Below are positions 45,994 through 54,907 of a stretch of DNA of 64,000 bases, one piece after another. The stretch comes from Caulobacter sp. Its GTDB lineage: Bacteria; Pseudomonadota; Alphaproteobacteria; Caulobacterales; Caulobacteraceae. Under the pieces are notes generated by a model. That model ran no database searches, was not told the origin of the DNA, and saw nothing but the letters and a program-made list of their open reading frames with translations. The DNA is taken from NCBI GenBank assembly GCA_021741355.1, contig JAIOXZ010000003.1, forward strand, positions 62,001 through 126,000. Direction: 5' to 3'. Made by a program: the position numbers and the translations under genes. Every line of letters starts with the position of its first letter. The stretch's first letter is position 1.

Positions 45994-46028
45994 GGGCGGC
46001 GGAGGAAACTCCGCCGCCCTTTTCTTTT
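45994..46028 (+). terminator. Rho-independent terminator of TonB receptor 3
   Basis: GGGCGGCGGA-ggaaac-TCCGCCGCCC then TTTTCTTTT, 26 bp after the stop. Confidence 0.92.
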
Positions 46029-46054
46029 GCGCATCGGGTCGATAGGCCAAACCT

Positions 46055-47650
46055 ATGTCCCCCCAGACCGCCCCGCTGATCGACAAGGCCCTGCAACACT
46101 ACGCCCGCGGCCAGGCGCGCGAGGCGCATACCCTGTGCCTCCAGACGCTGCGCGCCGATCCGCAGGCGGGCGCCGCCTATGCCCTGCTGGGCCGGATCGC
46201 CGCCGACCAGCGCGTCTTTGACCAGGCGATCGACCTTCTTCAGCGGGCATTGGCGATTGACCCGCGTCAGGCGCCCTGGGGCGCTGATCTCGCGCGCAGC
46301 CTGATCGGCCTGAACCGCGAGGGGCCGGCCCTGATCGCGGCGAAGCAGGCGCTCGCGCTCGGTCCCGCTGATCCCCGGACCTTCGACACCTTGGGCGTCG
46401 TGTTCAGTCGTGTCGGCCATCAGGCGGAGGCGGCGGTTTGTTTCCGCGCGGCCCACCAGCTCACGCCGACCCATCCGGGCTATCTGCTCAATCTCGGCTG
46501 GGCGGAGCAGTACCTCGGAGATTTCGCCGCCGCCGAGCAGGCCTGGCGGCGCTGCATCGCGCTGGATCCCGACAACGAGCGGGCCATCTCGGCGCTCGTC
46601 CAGATGGTCACCCAGACCCGCGACGATCACTTCATCCCGACGCTGGAGCGGCTGTTCGCCCGCGCCGCCGGCGATGCCGAGCGCCGACTGCGCATCGGTC
46701 ACGCCCTGGCCAAGACATTCGAGGACCAGGGCGAGCCCCTCCAGTCCTTCGACTGGCTGGTCCGGGCCAAGTCCGCCCGCGCGGCCGCCGCCATGACCCT
46801 GCCGGCCTGGCAGGACGCCCTGTTCGCCGCCGCGCGCGCCACCGCGCCCCGACCTGCGACTGCCGCACCCGGCCACGGCTCCAATGAGCCGATCTTCGTC
46901 TTCGGCCTGCCCCGCAGCGGCACGACCCTGGTCGAGCGGATCATCACCAGCCACCCCTCGGTCATTTCCGCCGGAGAGCCGATGGACCTGGCGATCCTCG
47001 CCCGCCGCCTCGCGGGCGCACCGACGCGGGAGCTGATCGACGGCCCGACGCTCGCCGCAGCGGCTTCAGCGGACCTGTCGCGCCTGGGCGCCGACTATGT
47101 CGCCGCGATCCGCGCGCGCCACCCGGGCCAGGGGCGCTTCACCGACAAGACGCCGCTCAATGTCCTCTACGCCGGCCTGATTCACGCGGCCCTGCCGAAT
47201 GCGCGGATGGTCTGTCTGCGACGCCACCCGGTGGACAGCTGCCTGGCGATCTTCCGCCAGATCTTCTCGACGGGCTTCGCCTACTACGACTGGGTCTATT
47301 CGCTGGAGGCGACGGCGCGCTTCTACCTGGCGTTCGATGGTCTGGTCGCCCACTGGCGCGAGACCTTGCCGGCCGACCGGTTCCTGGAAGTGTCCTACGA
47401 GGCCGTGGTCGCCGACCAGGAGGGGCAGGCGCGGGCGCTGCTGGCCTGGCTCGACCTGCCCTGGACCGACGCCGCGCTGACCTTTCACGAGAACGCCGCG
47501 CCGGTCGCCACGGCCAGCGCCGCCCAGGTCCGCAAGCCGGTCTACGCCAGCTCCGTCGGCCGCTGGAAACGCTACGGCGGCCGGCTGAAGCCGCTGACCG
47601 ACATCCTCATCGCCGGCGGCGTGATGTCGGCGGACGAGCTGGAGGGTTAG
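46055..47650 (+). CDS. TPR-containing sulfotransferase family protein
   Basis: 531 residues. The N-terminal 200 residues are TPR repeats (DKALQHYARGQAREAHTLCLQTLRADPQ, DQAIDLLQRALAIDPRQ, YLGDFAAAEQAWRRCIALDPDN). The C-terminal domain has the PAPS-binding P-loop-like motif FVFGLPRSGTTLVERIITSHPSVISAGE and FTDKTPLNVLYAGLIHAALPNARMVCLRRHPVDSCLAI of the Sulfotransfer_1/3 group. No signal peptide. Such genes are often adjacent to TonB receptors in Caulobacterales and sphingomonads, but the acceptor is unknown. It may be expressed from its own promoter, since a terminator precedes it. Confidence 0.9.
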   Translation: MSPQTAPLIDKALQHYARGQAREAHTLCLQTLRADPQAGAAYALLGRIAADQRVFDQAIDLLQRALAIDPRQAPWGADLARSLIGLNREGPALIAAKQALALGPADPRTFDTLGVVFSRVGHQAEAAVCFRAAHQLTPTHPGYLLNLGWAEQYLGDFAAAEQAWRRCIALDPDNERAISALVQMVTQTRDDHFIPTLERLFARAAGDAERRLRIGHALAKTFEDQGEPLQSFDWLVRAKSARAAAAMTLPAWQDALFAAARATAPRPATAAPGHGSNEPIFVFGLPRSGTTLVERIITSHPSVISAGEPMDLAILARRLAGAPTRELIDGPTLAAAASADLSRLGADYVAAIRARHPGQGRFTDKTPLNVLYAGLIHAALPNARMVCLRRHPVDSCLAIFRQIFSTGFAYYDWVYSLEATARFYLAFDGLVAHWRETLPADRFLEVSYEAVVADQEGQARALLAWLDLPWTDAALTFHENAAPVATASAAQVRKPVYASSVGRWKRYGGRLKPLTDILIAGGVMSADELEG

Positions 47651-47656
47651 CGTCCC

Positions 47657-49459
47657 CTACCGAACGGGCGTCGGCGCCAGTACGGCGGCGCCGGACGGGG
47701 TGGCGCGCAGACGGGCGGCGGCCATCTCGTCGAGGATCGCCGCGGCGCGCGGATCACCCATCACCCAGCCGGCGGCGGCGAGCGTCCGCATCGAGGTCGA
47801 ACTGACCCCGAACATCTTCTCGAACGCCTCGAACGGAGAGGACGGCGCGTCCATGTGGCGGATGCGGACCTCGCCCTTGATCCCGGCCAGGGCCTTCGCC
47901 CGGTCGATGGCTTCGTAGTAGCCGCCGAGGCTGTCGACCAGCTTCAGCTGCCGCGCCTGGACGCCGGTCCAGACCCGGCCCTTGGCGATTTCGCGCACGC
48001 GGTCGACGGGCAGCTTGCGCCCCTCGGCCACACGGCCGACGAAGCCGTCATAGATATGGTCCATCCACTGGGCGAAGGCGGCCCGCTGGTCGGGCGTGAA
48101 GCCGCCGGCCGTGCCGAAGGCGCCGGCGTACTCGCCGCCGACCGCCGTGGTGCGCACATCGATGCCGAACCGCGACAGGGCGTCGCCCAGCGCGAACTTG
48201 CCGCCATAGACGCCGATCGATCCGGTCAGGGTCGTCGGCTGGGCGACGATCTCGTTGGCGTGCGAGGAGATCCAGTAGCCGCCCGAGGCGGCGTAGGTGC
48301 CCATGCTGACCACCACCGGCTTGCCGGCCTTCCGCGCGGCCTTCACGGCCGCCAGGATCTGCTCGGACGCGGTGTCCGACCCGCCGGGCGAGGAGACGCG
48401 GAAGACGATCGCCTTCACGTCCTTGTCCTCGATGGCCTTGTAGAAGGAGTCGGACACATCGTCGGACCAGACGGTGTCGTCGCCGGAGAACGGGTTACCG
48501 CCGCCGCTGCGTCCGGTCATGATAGGCCCCTCGGCGCCGATCACGGCGATGACCGACTTGCCGCCCAGGCCGCCGGTGGCGCGCTGGCTGCGGACCGTCT
48601 GGGTCATGTAGTCGTCGAACTCCACCAGCTTGGCCTTGCCGCCCACCCGGGCGATCAGGGCCTCGCTCGCTTCACGCACCTGACCGACCTTGTCGATCAG
48701 GCCCTTGCGGGCGGCGTCCTCGGCGGAATAGGGACCGGCCTCGATGGTGCGGACGAAGGCCACCGGCTCCTTCCTGCGGTCGATGGCGGCGGTCAGTATG
48801 CCGGTGCGGTAGACCGATCCCATCCAGGACGTCGCCGACTCGCGGTGCGCGGCGGTGTAGTCGTTGTAGAGGTAGGGATTGACGGCGTTTTTGTACTCCA
48901 TGCGCTGCTCGTAGTCGGCCTTGACGCCGTACTTGTCGAAGAAGCGCTTGAAGAACATGTCCTCGCCGGCCAGACCGACGGCCTGGAACGAGCTGTCGGG
49001 CTGCATCCACAGGGCGTCGGTCGCCGCGCCGAGCATGTAGGTCGAGGTCACCACGCCGGACGGGTACAGGCCCTGGCTATGCGCCCAGATCGGCTTGCCG
49101 GCCTTGCGGAAGTGGAGGAAGGCGAGGCGCAGTTCGTCGGCCGCCGCCGGCGCCATCCCGCCCTCGGGCAGGCGGACAAAGATGGCCTTCACCTTGTCGT
49201 CGGTCTCGGCGTGGCGCAGCGCCTCGATCACCGAGACGACCGACAGGCTGGAACCACCGAACGCGGCGAACGGATTTTTCGGATCCTGGTCGGTCATGCC
49301 GCCGCGCAGGTCCAGTTCCAGCACGGCCTGGGCCGGGGTGGTGTCCTTCGGGTTGCTGGCCGCGCCGATGATCGACCCGATCACCAGAAACGGGATCAGC
49401 ACGAAGAACAACACCAGACCGGCGAAGACGCCAGCCATGGTCAGAAGGAACTGCTTCAT
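47657..49459 (-). CDS. sppA: Signal peptide peptidase SppA, 67-kDa type
   Basis: 600 residues: an N-terminal TM anchor (FLLTMAGVFAGLVLFFVLIPFLVIGSIIGAA) and two tandem S49 domains. The catalytic Lys is in the first (EQRMEYKNAVNPYL) and the Ser nucleophile in the second (VVSMGTYAASGGYWISSHANEIVA). The GSIGVYGGKFALGDALSRFGID block follows. It degrades signal peptides left in the inner membrane after cleavage. It is convergent with the sulfotransferase gene; the stops are only 6 bp apart. Confidence 0.95.
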   Translation of the reverse strand: MKQFLLTMAGVFAGLVLFFVLIPFLVIGSIIGAASNPKDTTPAQAVLELDLRGGMTDQDPKNPFAAFGGSSLSVVSVIEALRHAETDDKVKAIFVRLPEGGMAPAAADELRLAFLHFRKAGKPIWAHSQGLYPSGVVTSTYMLGAATDALWMQPDSSFQAVGLAGEDMFFKRFFDKYGVKADYEQRMEYKNAVNPYLYNDYTAAHRESATSWMGSVYRTGILTAAIDRRKEPVAFVRTIEAGPYSAEDAARKGLIDKVGQVREASEALIARVGGKAKLVEFDDYMTQTVRSQRATGGLGGKSVIAVIGAEGPIMTGRSGGGNPFSGDDTVWSDDVSDSFYKAIEDKDVKAIVFRVSSPGGSDTASEQILAAVKAARKAGKPVVVSMGTYAASGGYWISSHANEIVAQPTTLTGSIGVYGGKFALGDALSRFGIDVRTTAVGGEYAGAFGTAGGFTPDQRAAFAQWMDHIYDGFVGRVAEGRKLPVDRVREIAKGRVWTGVQARQLKLVDSLGGYYEAIDRAKALAGIKGEVRIRHMDAPSSPFEAFEKMFGVSSTSMRTLAAAGWVMGDPRAAAILDEMAAARLRATPSGAAVLAPTPVR

Positions 49460-49533
49460 CGGGGACCCCGGTTGGAACTCGCGTCCACGCTATATGGGTC
49501 CGCGTTCGCGTCAAATGAACACGGGGACACACT

Positions 49534-49569
49534 CCCCGCGAAATCGTTCTGAATCATGATTTCGCGGGG
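49534..49569. repeat. 12-bp stem hairpin between sppA and tRNA-Pro
   Basis: CCCCGCGAAATC (49534-49545) and GATTTCGCGGGG (49558-49569) are exact reverse complements with a 12-nt loop, preceded by GGGGACACACT. Reading the minus strand, it lies downstream of tRNA-Pro and could terminate its transcript, although no T run follows. Confidence 0.7.
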
Positions 49570-49580
49570 CGCGGGAAAGA

Positions 49581-49657
49581 TGGTCGGAGTGAAAGGATTC
49601 GAACCTTCGACCCCCGCCTCCCGAAGACGGTGCTCTACCAGACTGAGCTACACTCCG
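49581..49657 (-). tRNA. tRNA-Pro (anticodon CGG)
   Basis: 77-nt cloverleaf on the minus strand with encoded CCA. Acceptor CGGAGTG/CACTCCG, D arm GCTCAGTCTGGTAGAGC, anticodon stem CCGTC/GGCGG with loop TTCGGGA, and T arm AAGGTTCGAATCCTT. Confidence 0.95.
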
Positions 49658-49803
49658 ACGTAAGGACGCGGCTTATAGAGGCGACTTCCCGGGACCGCAA
49701 GCGACCATCAGAAACCGTTTCACACGACGTTGCATCCAGTCCCCGCCTGCGCTATCTGACCCGCCTCGCGACGCATGGCTCCCCGGAGCCGCGCCGTTCC
49801 TGC

Positions 49804-49877
49804 TGGGGAATGGTGTAATGGTAACACAGCGGTTTTTGGTACCGTCATTCTAGGTTCGAGTCCTAGTTCCCCAGCCA
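49804..49877 (+). tRNA. tRNA-Gln (anticodon TTG)
   Basis: 74-nt cloverleaf with encoded CCA. Acceptor TGGGGAA/TTCCCCA, anticodon loop TTTTGGT giving TTG, T arm CTAGGTTCGAGTCCTAG. The D arm is GGTGTAATGGTAACAC. Confidence 0.95.
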
Positions 49878-49985
49878 CTTCCTTTCCCCCATCGACGATC
49901 CCCGCGGGGCACGCGGCGCTTTGCCGACGGCCCCAAGCCCGATAGGTTGCACGGGGTCGCACGTGGCGGACCCGGGAGTGCGTGA

Positions 49986-52514
49986 GTGACGGAGTCGAAG
50001 CGGTCTCTGCTGGTTCCGATCCTGCTCATCCTCGCGATGGCGGCGCTGACGGCCTTCTCTTCCCTCAACCACATGGTCGCCCTGCGCCGCAGCCAGGCCG
50101 ACGTGAATCACACCCACGAGGTGATGATCGCGGCGCAATCCCTCTTTTCCAGTCTCCAGGACGCCGAGACCGGTCAGCGTGGCTACCTGCTGACGGGCGA
50201 GGCTGTGTACCTCGAACCCTGGCGGACCGGTTCGGCGCGGGTCCCCGACCAGGAAGATCGACTTGCCGGGCTGGTGTCCGACAATCCGGCCCAGGCGGCC
50301 CGCGTCGAGCGGCTGAGGCAGGCCGCCGACCTTCGCCTGAAGACCCTGCGCGAGAACCTCGCCCTGGCGCGATCGGGAAATATGACCGCCGCGCGCGACC
50401 GGATCGCGTCAGGTATCGGCAAGGTTCAGATGGACCAGATCCGGGTCCTCGCATCCGAGGTGATGGCGGTGGAGCGTGACCTGCTCAAGGCCCGCCAGGA
50501 GAAGGCGCGTCGGGACGAACAGGTCAGTCTGCTGTTGACGCTGGGTCTCGGTGGCGCGGGCCTGCTGTTCCTGGCCTTCATGGTCGTGGCCATGGTCCGC
50601 TCGAACCACGCGCTTGCGGCGGCCCTCGCCGGGCGCGACGAGGCCGAGACGGGCCGGCGCGACGCCGACGCCCTTGTGCGGGCGGTGTTCGAGAACATTC
50701 CCGACTACCTCTACACCTTCGAGGTGACGCCGGACGGCCGCTTCCTGATCGGCGACTTCAACCCCGCCCTGGCCAAACTCCTCGGCGGCGACATGACGCC
50801 CTGGCGCGGCCGTGACGTGATGGAGGCCTTCCCGGTCATGGGGCCGCGCCTGACCGAGCTCTACAATCGCGTCATCGAAACCGGCAAGACCAGCGCCCAG
50901 CGCGACTCGGCTGATGTGCCGGGCGTGGGCCGGATCACCTGGGAGTCGATGCTCGCGCCGGTCTTTGATGAGGCGGGCCGGCCCACCCGCATCGTCGGCT
51001 CCTCGCGCGACATCACCGAGCGCGAGCAGGCCGAGGAGCAACTGCGCCGGGCCCAGCGCATGGAAGCGGTCGGACAGCTGACCGGCGGCGTCGCCCACGA
51101 CTTCAACAACCTGTTGCAGGTGATCCGCGCCAACCTCGAGATGATCGAGCGAACGCTGACCGACGAAAAGGCGCTGGCCCGGATCGCCAACGCGACCCAT
51201 GCCGCTGATCGCGCCGCCGACCTCACGCGCCAGCTGCTGGCCTTCGCCCGCCGCCAGCCGCTGGAGCCGGAAGTGGTCAATCCGGGGCGCCTGGTCCAGG
51301 CGATGGCCGAGATGCTGCGCCGGACGCTGGGTGAGTCGATCGAGGTCGAGACGGTGGTCGCGGGCGGGCTGTGGAACACCATCGCAGACCCCGCCCAGGT
51401 GGAAAGCGCTCTGCTGAACCTGGCCATCAACGCCCGCGACGCCATGCCCGGCGGAGGGCGGCTGACGGTCGAGTTGGCCAACGCCTCGCTGGACGACCGC
51501 TATGCCGCCCGCGACGCCGAGATAAAGCCGGGCCAGTACGTCATGCTGGCGGTCTCCGACACCGGCCAGGGCATGTCGGCCGAAACGGTCGCCCGGGTTT
51601 TCGAGCCTTTCTTCACCACCAAGAGCGAGGGCAAGGGCACCGGACTCGGTCTGTCGATGGTCCATGGCTTCGTCAAACAGTCGAACGGCCACATCCAGAT
51701 CTACAGTGAGCCCGGCCAGGGCACGACGGTGAAGATCTACCTGCCGCGCACCCGCAAGGCCGAGGCCGTCCCCGACAGCCGCGAGGCGCCGGTCGGCGGA
51801 AGCGGTGAGACGGTGATGGTGGTCGAGGATGAGGCGGCGGTCCGCGAGGCGGCCTGCGCCATGCTGACCGAGCTCGGCTACAACTGCATCCAGGCCGACG
51901 GGCCGGACGCGGCGCTGGAAATCCTCCGGGGCGGCGAGCCGGTGGACCTGCTGTTCACCGATGTGGTCATGCCCGGCTCGATGAAAGCCCCGGCCTTCGT
52001 CAAGGCGGCCCGCGCGCTGAGGCCGGCCATGCCGGTGCTCTACACGTCCGGCTATACCGAGAACGCCATTGTGCACCACGGCCGGCTGGACGAGGGCGTG
52101 GCGCTGCTGTCCAAGCCCTACGGCAAAACCGATCTGGCCCGGAAGGTCGCCGCCGCCCTGCTCGATGGCCGCGAGGTGGTGCTTGTGGTCGAGGACGAGG
52201 GTCTGGTCCGCGCGGCCGCGGTCGACATGATCGGCGACCTCGGCTTTGCGGTGCTGGAGGCGGACGATGCGACCACCGCGCTCGCGATTTTCGAGAGCGG
52301 GGCCCGGGTCGACATTCTGTTCACCGACATCGGCCTGCCCGGCATGCGTGGCGACGCATTGGCGGAGAAGGCCATGACCCTTCGCCCCGGCCTGAGGGTG
52401 GTCCTCGCCAGCGGCTACAGCGACAAGGATATGGCCAGCCAGATCGACGGCGCCGTGGGCCTGGACAAGCCCTACGACGCCGCCGCGCTGGCCCGCGCTC
52501 TTGGGCGGGGCTGA
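49986..52514 (+). CDS. CHASE3-PAS hybrid histidine kinase with two receiver domains
   Basis: 842 residues, GTG start at 49986. TM1 (VPILLILAMAALTAF) and TM2 (LLLTLGLGGAGLLFLAFMVVAMV, about 178-200) flank a periplasmic CHASE3 sensor (DAETGQRGYLLTG). A PAS domain follows (VFENIPDYLYTFEVTPDG to GSSRDITEREQAEEQL), then the H-box GGVAHDFNNLLQVIRANLE, N-box NLAINARDAMPGGG, DTGQGM and GTGLGLSMVHGF. Two receivers at about 600-720 (LLFTDVVMP) and 725-842 (ILFTDIGLP) close it. No output regulator gene is adjacent, so its target is unknown. Confidence 0.93.
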   Translation: MTESKRSLLVPILLILAMAALTAFSSLNHMVALRRSQADVNHTHEVMIAAQSLFSSLQDAETGQRGYLLTGEAVYLEPWRTGSARVPDQEDRLAGLVSDNPAQAARVERLRQAADLRLKTLRENLALARSGNMTAARDRIASGIGKVQMDQIRVLASEVMAVERDLLKARQEKARRDEQVSLLLTLGLGGAGLLFLAFMVVAMVRSNHALAAALAGRDEAETGRRDADALVRAVFENIPDYLYTFEVTPDGRFLIGDFNPALAKLLGGDMTPWRGRDVMEAFPVMGPRLTELYNRVIETGKTSAQRDSADVPGVGRITWESMLAPVFDEAGRPTRIVGSSRDITEREQAEEQLRRAQRMEAVGQLTGGVAHDFNNLLQVIRANLEMIERTLTDEKALARIANATHAADRAADLTRQLLAFARRQPLEPEVVNPGRLVQAMAEMLRRTLGESIEVETVVAGGLWNTIADPAQVESALLNLAINARDAMPGGGRLTVELANASLDDRYAARDAEIKPGQYVMLAVSDTGQGMSAETVARVFEPFFTTKSEGKGTGLGLSMVHGFVKQSNGHIQIYSEPGQGTTVKIYLPRTRKAEAVPDSREAPVGGSGETVMVVEDEAAVREAACAMLTELGYNCIQADGPDAALEILRGGEPVDLLFTDVVMPGSMKAPAFVKAARALRPAMPVLYTSGYTENAIVHHGRLDEGVALLSKPYGKTDLARKVAAALLDGREVVLVVEDEGLVRAAAVDMIGDLGFAVLEADDATTALAIFESGARVDILFTDIGLPGMRGDALAEKAMTLRPGLRVVLASGYSDKDMASQIDGAVGLDKPYDAAALARALGRG

Positions 52515-52515
52515 C

Positions 52516-53839
52516 CTACCCGATCTTCAGCCGCACGAACGCCATCCCGCCGCCCGTGTCGCCATAGCTGGCGGACAGAGGTGAGGGGATGTCGAAGCCG
52601 TTGATCAGGGCGCCGACGCCGAGCTTGATATCGTTGCTGAGTCGCCAGTCATGGATCATGCCGAGCGAGACCTTGCGCACAGTGTAGATATTGCCCGGCG
52701 CCAGCTCGGCCTGGTCGACCTGCTCGGCGCGGGTGAACACCGTCCAGGCGTCGTTGAACTGCAGCGCGCCCTCCAGCAGCCAGGCGTCGAGCGTCTCGCC
52801 GTCCTTCTCCTTGCGGGCCCAGGCTCCGGTCGCCGAAGCGAATCCGCTGCTGCCGAACGCACGGCCATAAAGCGCGCTGACGGACACCCGCTCCTCATCG
52901 ACCAGCGGTTCCAGCGCCTCGGGGCTCTTGATGTCCGCCCAGCTGGCCTGCAGTGACCAGTTGTCCGTCGGATTGACGCTCAGCCGCACGGACCGGGAGT
53001 CGAGATCGCCGGTTTCGATATCCCACCGCTGCTGGTCCGGCTCGCGGCCCCGGAGCGTCGAGGCTTCGACCTTCCAGCGATCCTGGACAAAACCGAGCGT
53101 GACCACGCCGTAGGTGATGTGGGTGGAGTCGAGCCAGTGGTGGCTGATCGGGGCCTCGGGGCTGTCCATGGCCGCGGTGCGGTGCATGAAGGCCGGCGGG
53201 CCAAACGCGGGCTCGCCGGGCAGGCCGCCGTAGACGAACAGACTGCCCTTGTCGCCGACCGGCAGGCTGTAGCTGGCCGACAGCTCCATGAAGAGGTCAT
53301 GCGGATGCTGCCGGTCGACCAAGTGATCGATCCCGTCCGCGGTCTCGCCGGTGGCCAGCAGCAGCGGGTAGCCCTCCGGCCCCATGAAGGGATCGGGGCT
53401 CAGCATTGCCCGAAGTTGCAGCTTGCCGGGGCCGAGGTCGCGCTGGGCCATCCCCATGATCATCCCGGCGGCGAAGCTGCGGCTGTCGCCCCGAAGGCCG
53501 GTCTGCTCGGAGGCGACGAGATTGAACTCGCCATGGACCATGACCATCCAGTCTCCGGACATCAGATGGAGGTCGCCATGCGGGGCGGCGTCCGGCTGCC
53601 AGGCGGTGCCGCCGGCGTCGCGGCCGGAGGCATAGGGGCCCGAGTGCGCTGGTCATGCGGCTCATGCCGCCGACGATGGCGCCTTCGTCTGTGTCGGCAG
53701 CGGGCGGCGGCGTCGTCGGCGCGCTCGCCGGGGCGGGTGGCTTGTGGTGGTCGTGGTCCTGGGCGAACGCGGCGGGCGCAAGCAGCGGGCTGGCGGCGGT
53801 GGCGCTTGCGAACAGGCGCGAACGGATAGCGGGGGTCAT
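52516..53839 (-). pseudogene. Exported outer-membrane-type hypothetical protein, interrupted by a frameshift
   Basis: Two overlapping frames make one gene. ATG 53839 (with AGGAGGG upstream) begins MTPAIRSRLFASATAASPLLAPAAFAQDHDHHKPP, a signal peptide plus His-rich segment, and continues to SRMTSALGP. The frame then breaks at a GGGG run (53635-53638), and the other frame carries YASGRDAGGTAWQPDAAPHG and then the 348-residue ORF at 52516-53562 (DWMVMVHGEFNLV, GETADGIDHLVDRQHPHDLFMELSASYS, GLPGEPAFGPPAFMHR, LDSTHITYGVVTLGF). One base fewer in the run restores a single frame. A real mutation or a sequencing error are equally possible. The family is of unknown function; I recall it near metal-resistance genes. 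It follows the Cys/His-rich gene by 44 bp. Confidence 0.8.
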
Positions 53840-53883
53840 CGAACCCTCCTTCTGTCTGGAAACGACAATAGCGGCGTGTGGTT

Positions 53884-54189
53884 TCAGACGCGAAGGCGTG
53901 GCGGGTCGGGATCGGGCGCGGTCAGGCGCCCCTCAAGGCCCGACGCAGGATGGTCATAGGCCGCGCGTTCGGCGGCGACGCTGGTCAGCACGACAACGGC
54001 GTCGGTGGGCGCGGGCATACAGCCGATGCAGCAGGTCATGGCGGCCTGGATCGGGGTGGACTTTTCGTGATGCGCGGGCGCTTCGTGACAGGGCGAGGGC
54101 GCGGCCTCCGCCAGGCCGGGGCGCACCATGCCGCCGACGGCGAACAGCACCGCGATCAGGGTCAGGACAAGGGTGCGCAGGGATCGCAT
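53884..54189 (-). CDS. Small exported Cys/His-rich protein, possibly metal-associated
   Basis: 101 residues from ATG 54189 (MRSLRTLVLTLIAVLFAVGG); the signal peptide ends near GLAEAAP. The mature part has CHEAPAHHEK and a TCCIGCMPAP cluster, giving several potential metal ligands. It is shaped like small copper-associated proteins of alphaproteobacteria. It is upstream of and on the same strand as the His-rich frameshifted gene, so they probably form one unit. Metal specificity is inference only. Confidence 0.7.
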   Translation of the reverse strand: MRSLRTLVLTLIAVLFAVGGMVRPGLAEAAPSPCHEAPAHHEKSTPIQAAMTCCIGCMPAPTDAVVVLTSVAAERAAYDHPASGLEGRLTAPDPDPPRLRV

Positions 54190-54224
54190 AGGGCGAAAGT
54201 AGGGAAGGGGAGGGGCGCGTGCAA

Positions 54225-54348
54225 TGCGTGGTGCGTCCTTCGAGACGCTCGCTTGAGGCTCGCTCCTCAGGATGACATCGAGGGGGTCTTCAAAGATGTC
54301 CGTCATGGTGAGGAGCGATCCCTCGGGATCGCGTCTCGAACCACGCAA
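54225..54348. repeat. Composite palindromic repeat, copy B (inverted relative to copy A)
   Basis: Left arm TGCGTCCTTCGAGACGCTCG and right arm ending CGCGTCTCGAACCACGCA match the copy at 2450-2554, but the two inner half-elements (CTCGCTTGAGGCTCG and GATCCCTCGGGATC) are in the opposite order. The reverse complement of this copy therefore aligns to copy A end to end, with a longer middle. Confidence 0.78.
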
Positions 54349-54349
54349 C

Positions 54350-54907
54350 CTACCCCCCGCCCAGCGGCAGCCCCGGTCCGTCCGGCAGGGTGTCCACGCC
54401 ACCGTTCAGCGCCTTCTGCATCATCACGATGTCCATCCAACGCCCCAGCTTGTATCCGACTCCGGTCATCACGCCCTTGAGCTCGAACCCGAGCGACCGG
54501 TGCAGCGCGATGGACGCGGCGTTCTCCGAGCCGCCAATCACCGCCATGAGCTGGCGCAGACCCAGCCATTCGCAGTCGGCGATGACCGGCGTCAGCAGCG
54601 CCCGGCCGAGGCCCCGCCCCTTGGCCCAGGGCGCGATATAGACGCTGTCTTCGGCGGTGTAGCGATAGCCCGTGCGCGGCCGGAACGGCGAGGCATAGGC
54701 ATAGCCCGCGACCCGGCCGTCCAGTTCGGCGACGTAGTAGGGCAGGCCCTTGGCGCGGATCGCCTCAAGCCGTTCCGCCATGGCCGCCGGTCCTGGCGGA
54801 ACCTCCTCGAAGGTGCCGGACCCGGTCAGGCAGGCGTCGCCATAGATGTCGGCGAGGGCCCCGGCGTCGTCCGCCGAGGCCGCTCTCAGGATCAGGCCTT
54901 GGTCCAT
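54350..54907 (-). CDS. GNAT family N-acetyltransferase, phosphinothricin-acetyltransferase-like
   Basis: 185 residues from ATG 54907 (MDQGLILRAASADDAGALADIYGDACLTGSGTFEE). The acetyl-CoA-binding motif A is EDSVYIAPWAKGRGLGRALLTPVIADCE, followed by LMAVIGGSENAASIALHRSLGFELKG and the terminal VGYKLGRWMDIVMMQKAL. All match the PAT/MddA subgroup, which acetylates methionine-sulfoximine-like amino acids. Its start overlaps the end of the oligopeptidase B gene by 16 bp, so it is translationally linked to it. The longer ORF-track frame is a shadow. Confidence 0.88.
   Translation of the reverse strand: MDQGLILRAASADDAGALADIYGDACLTGSGTFEEVPPGPAAMAERLEAIRAKGLPYYVAELDGRVAGYAYASPFRPRTGYRYTAEDSVYIAPWAKGRGLGRALLTPVIADCEWLGLRQLMAVIGGSENAASIALHRSLGFELKGVMTGVGYKLGRWMDIVMMQKALNGGVDTLPDGPGLPLGGG

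Noticed and set aside
42954-46034. 1026-codon minus-strand ORF antisense to TonB receptor 3
   Set aside because: Same reason: a shadow of the receptor, with no motif and a start in the terminator region.
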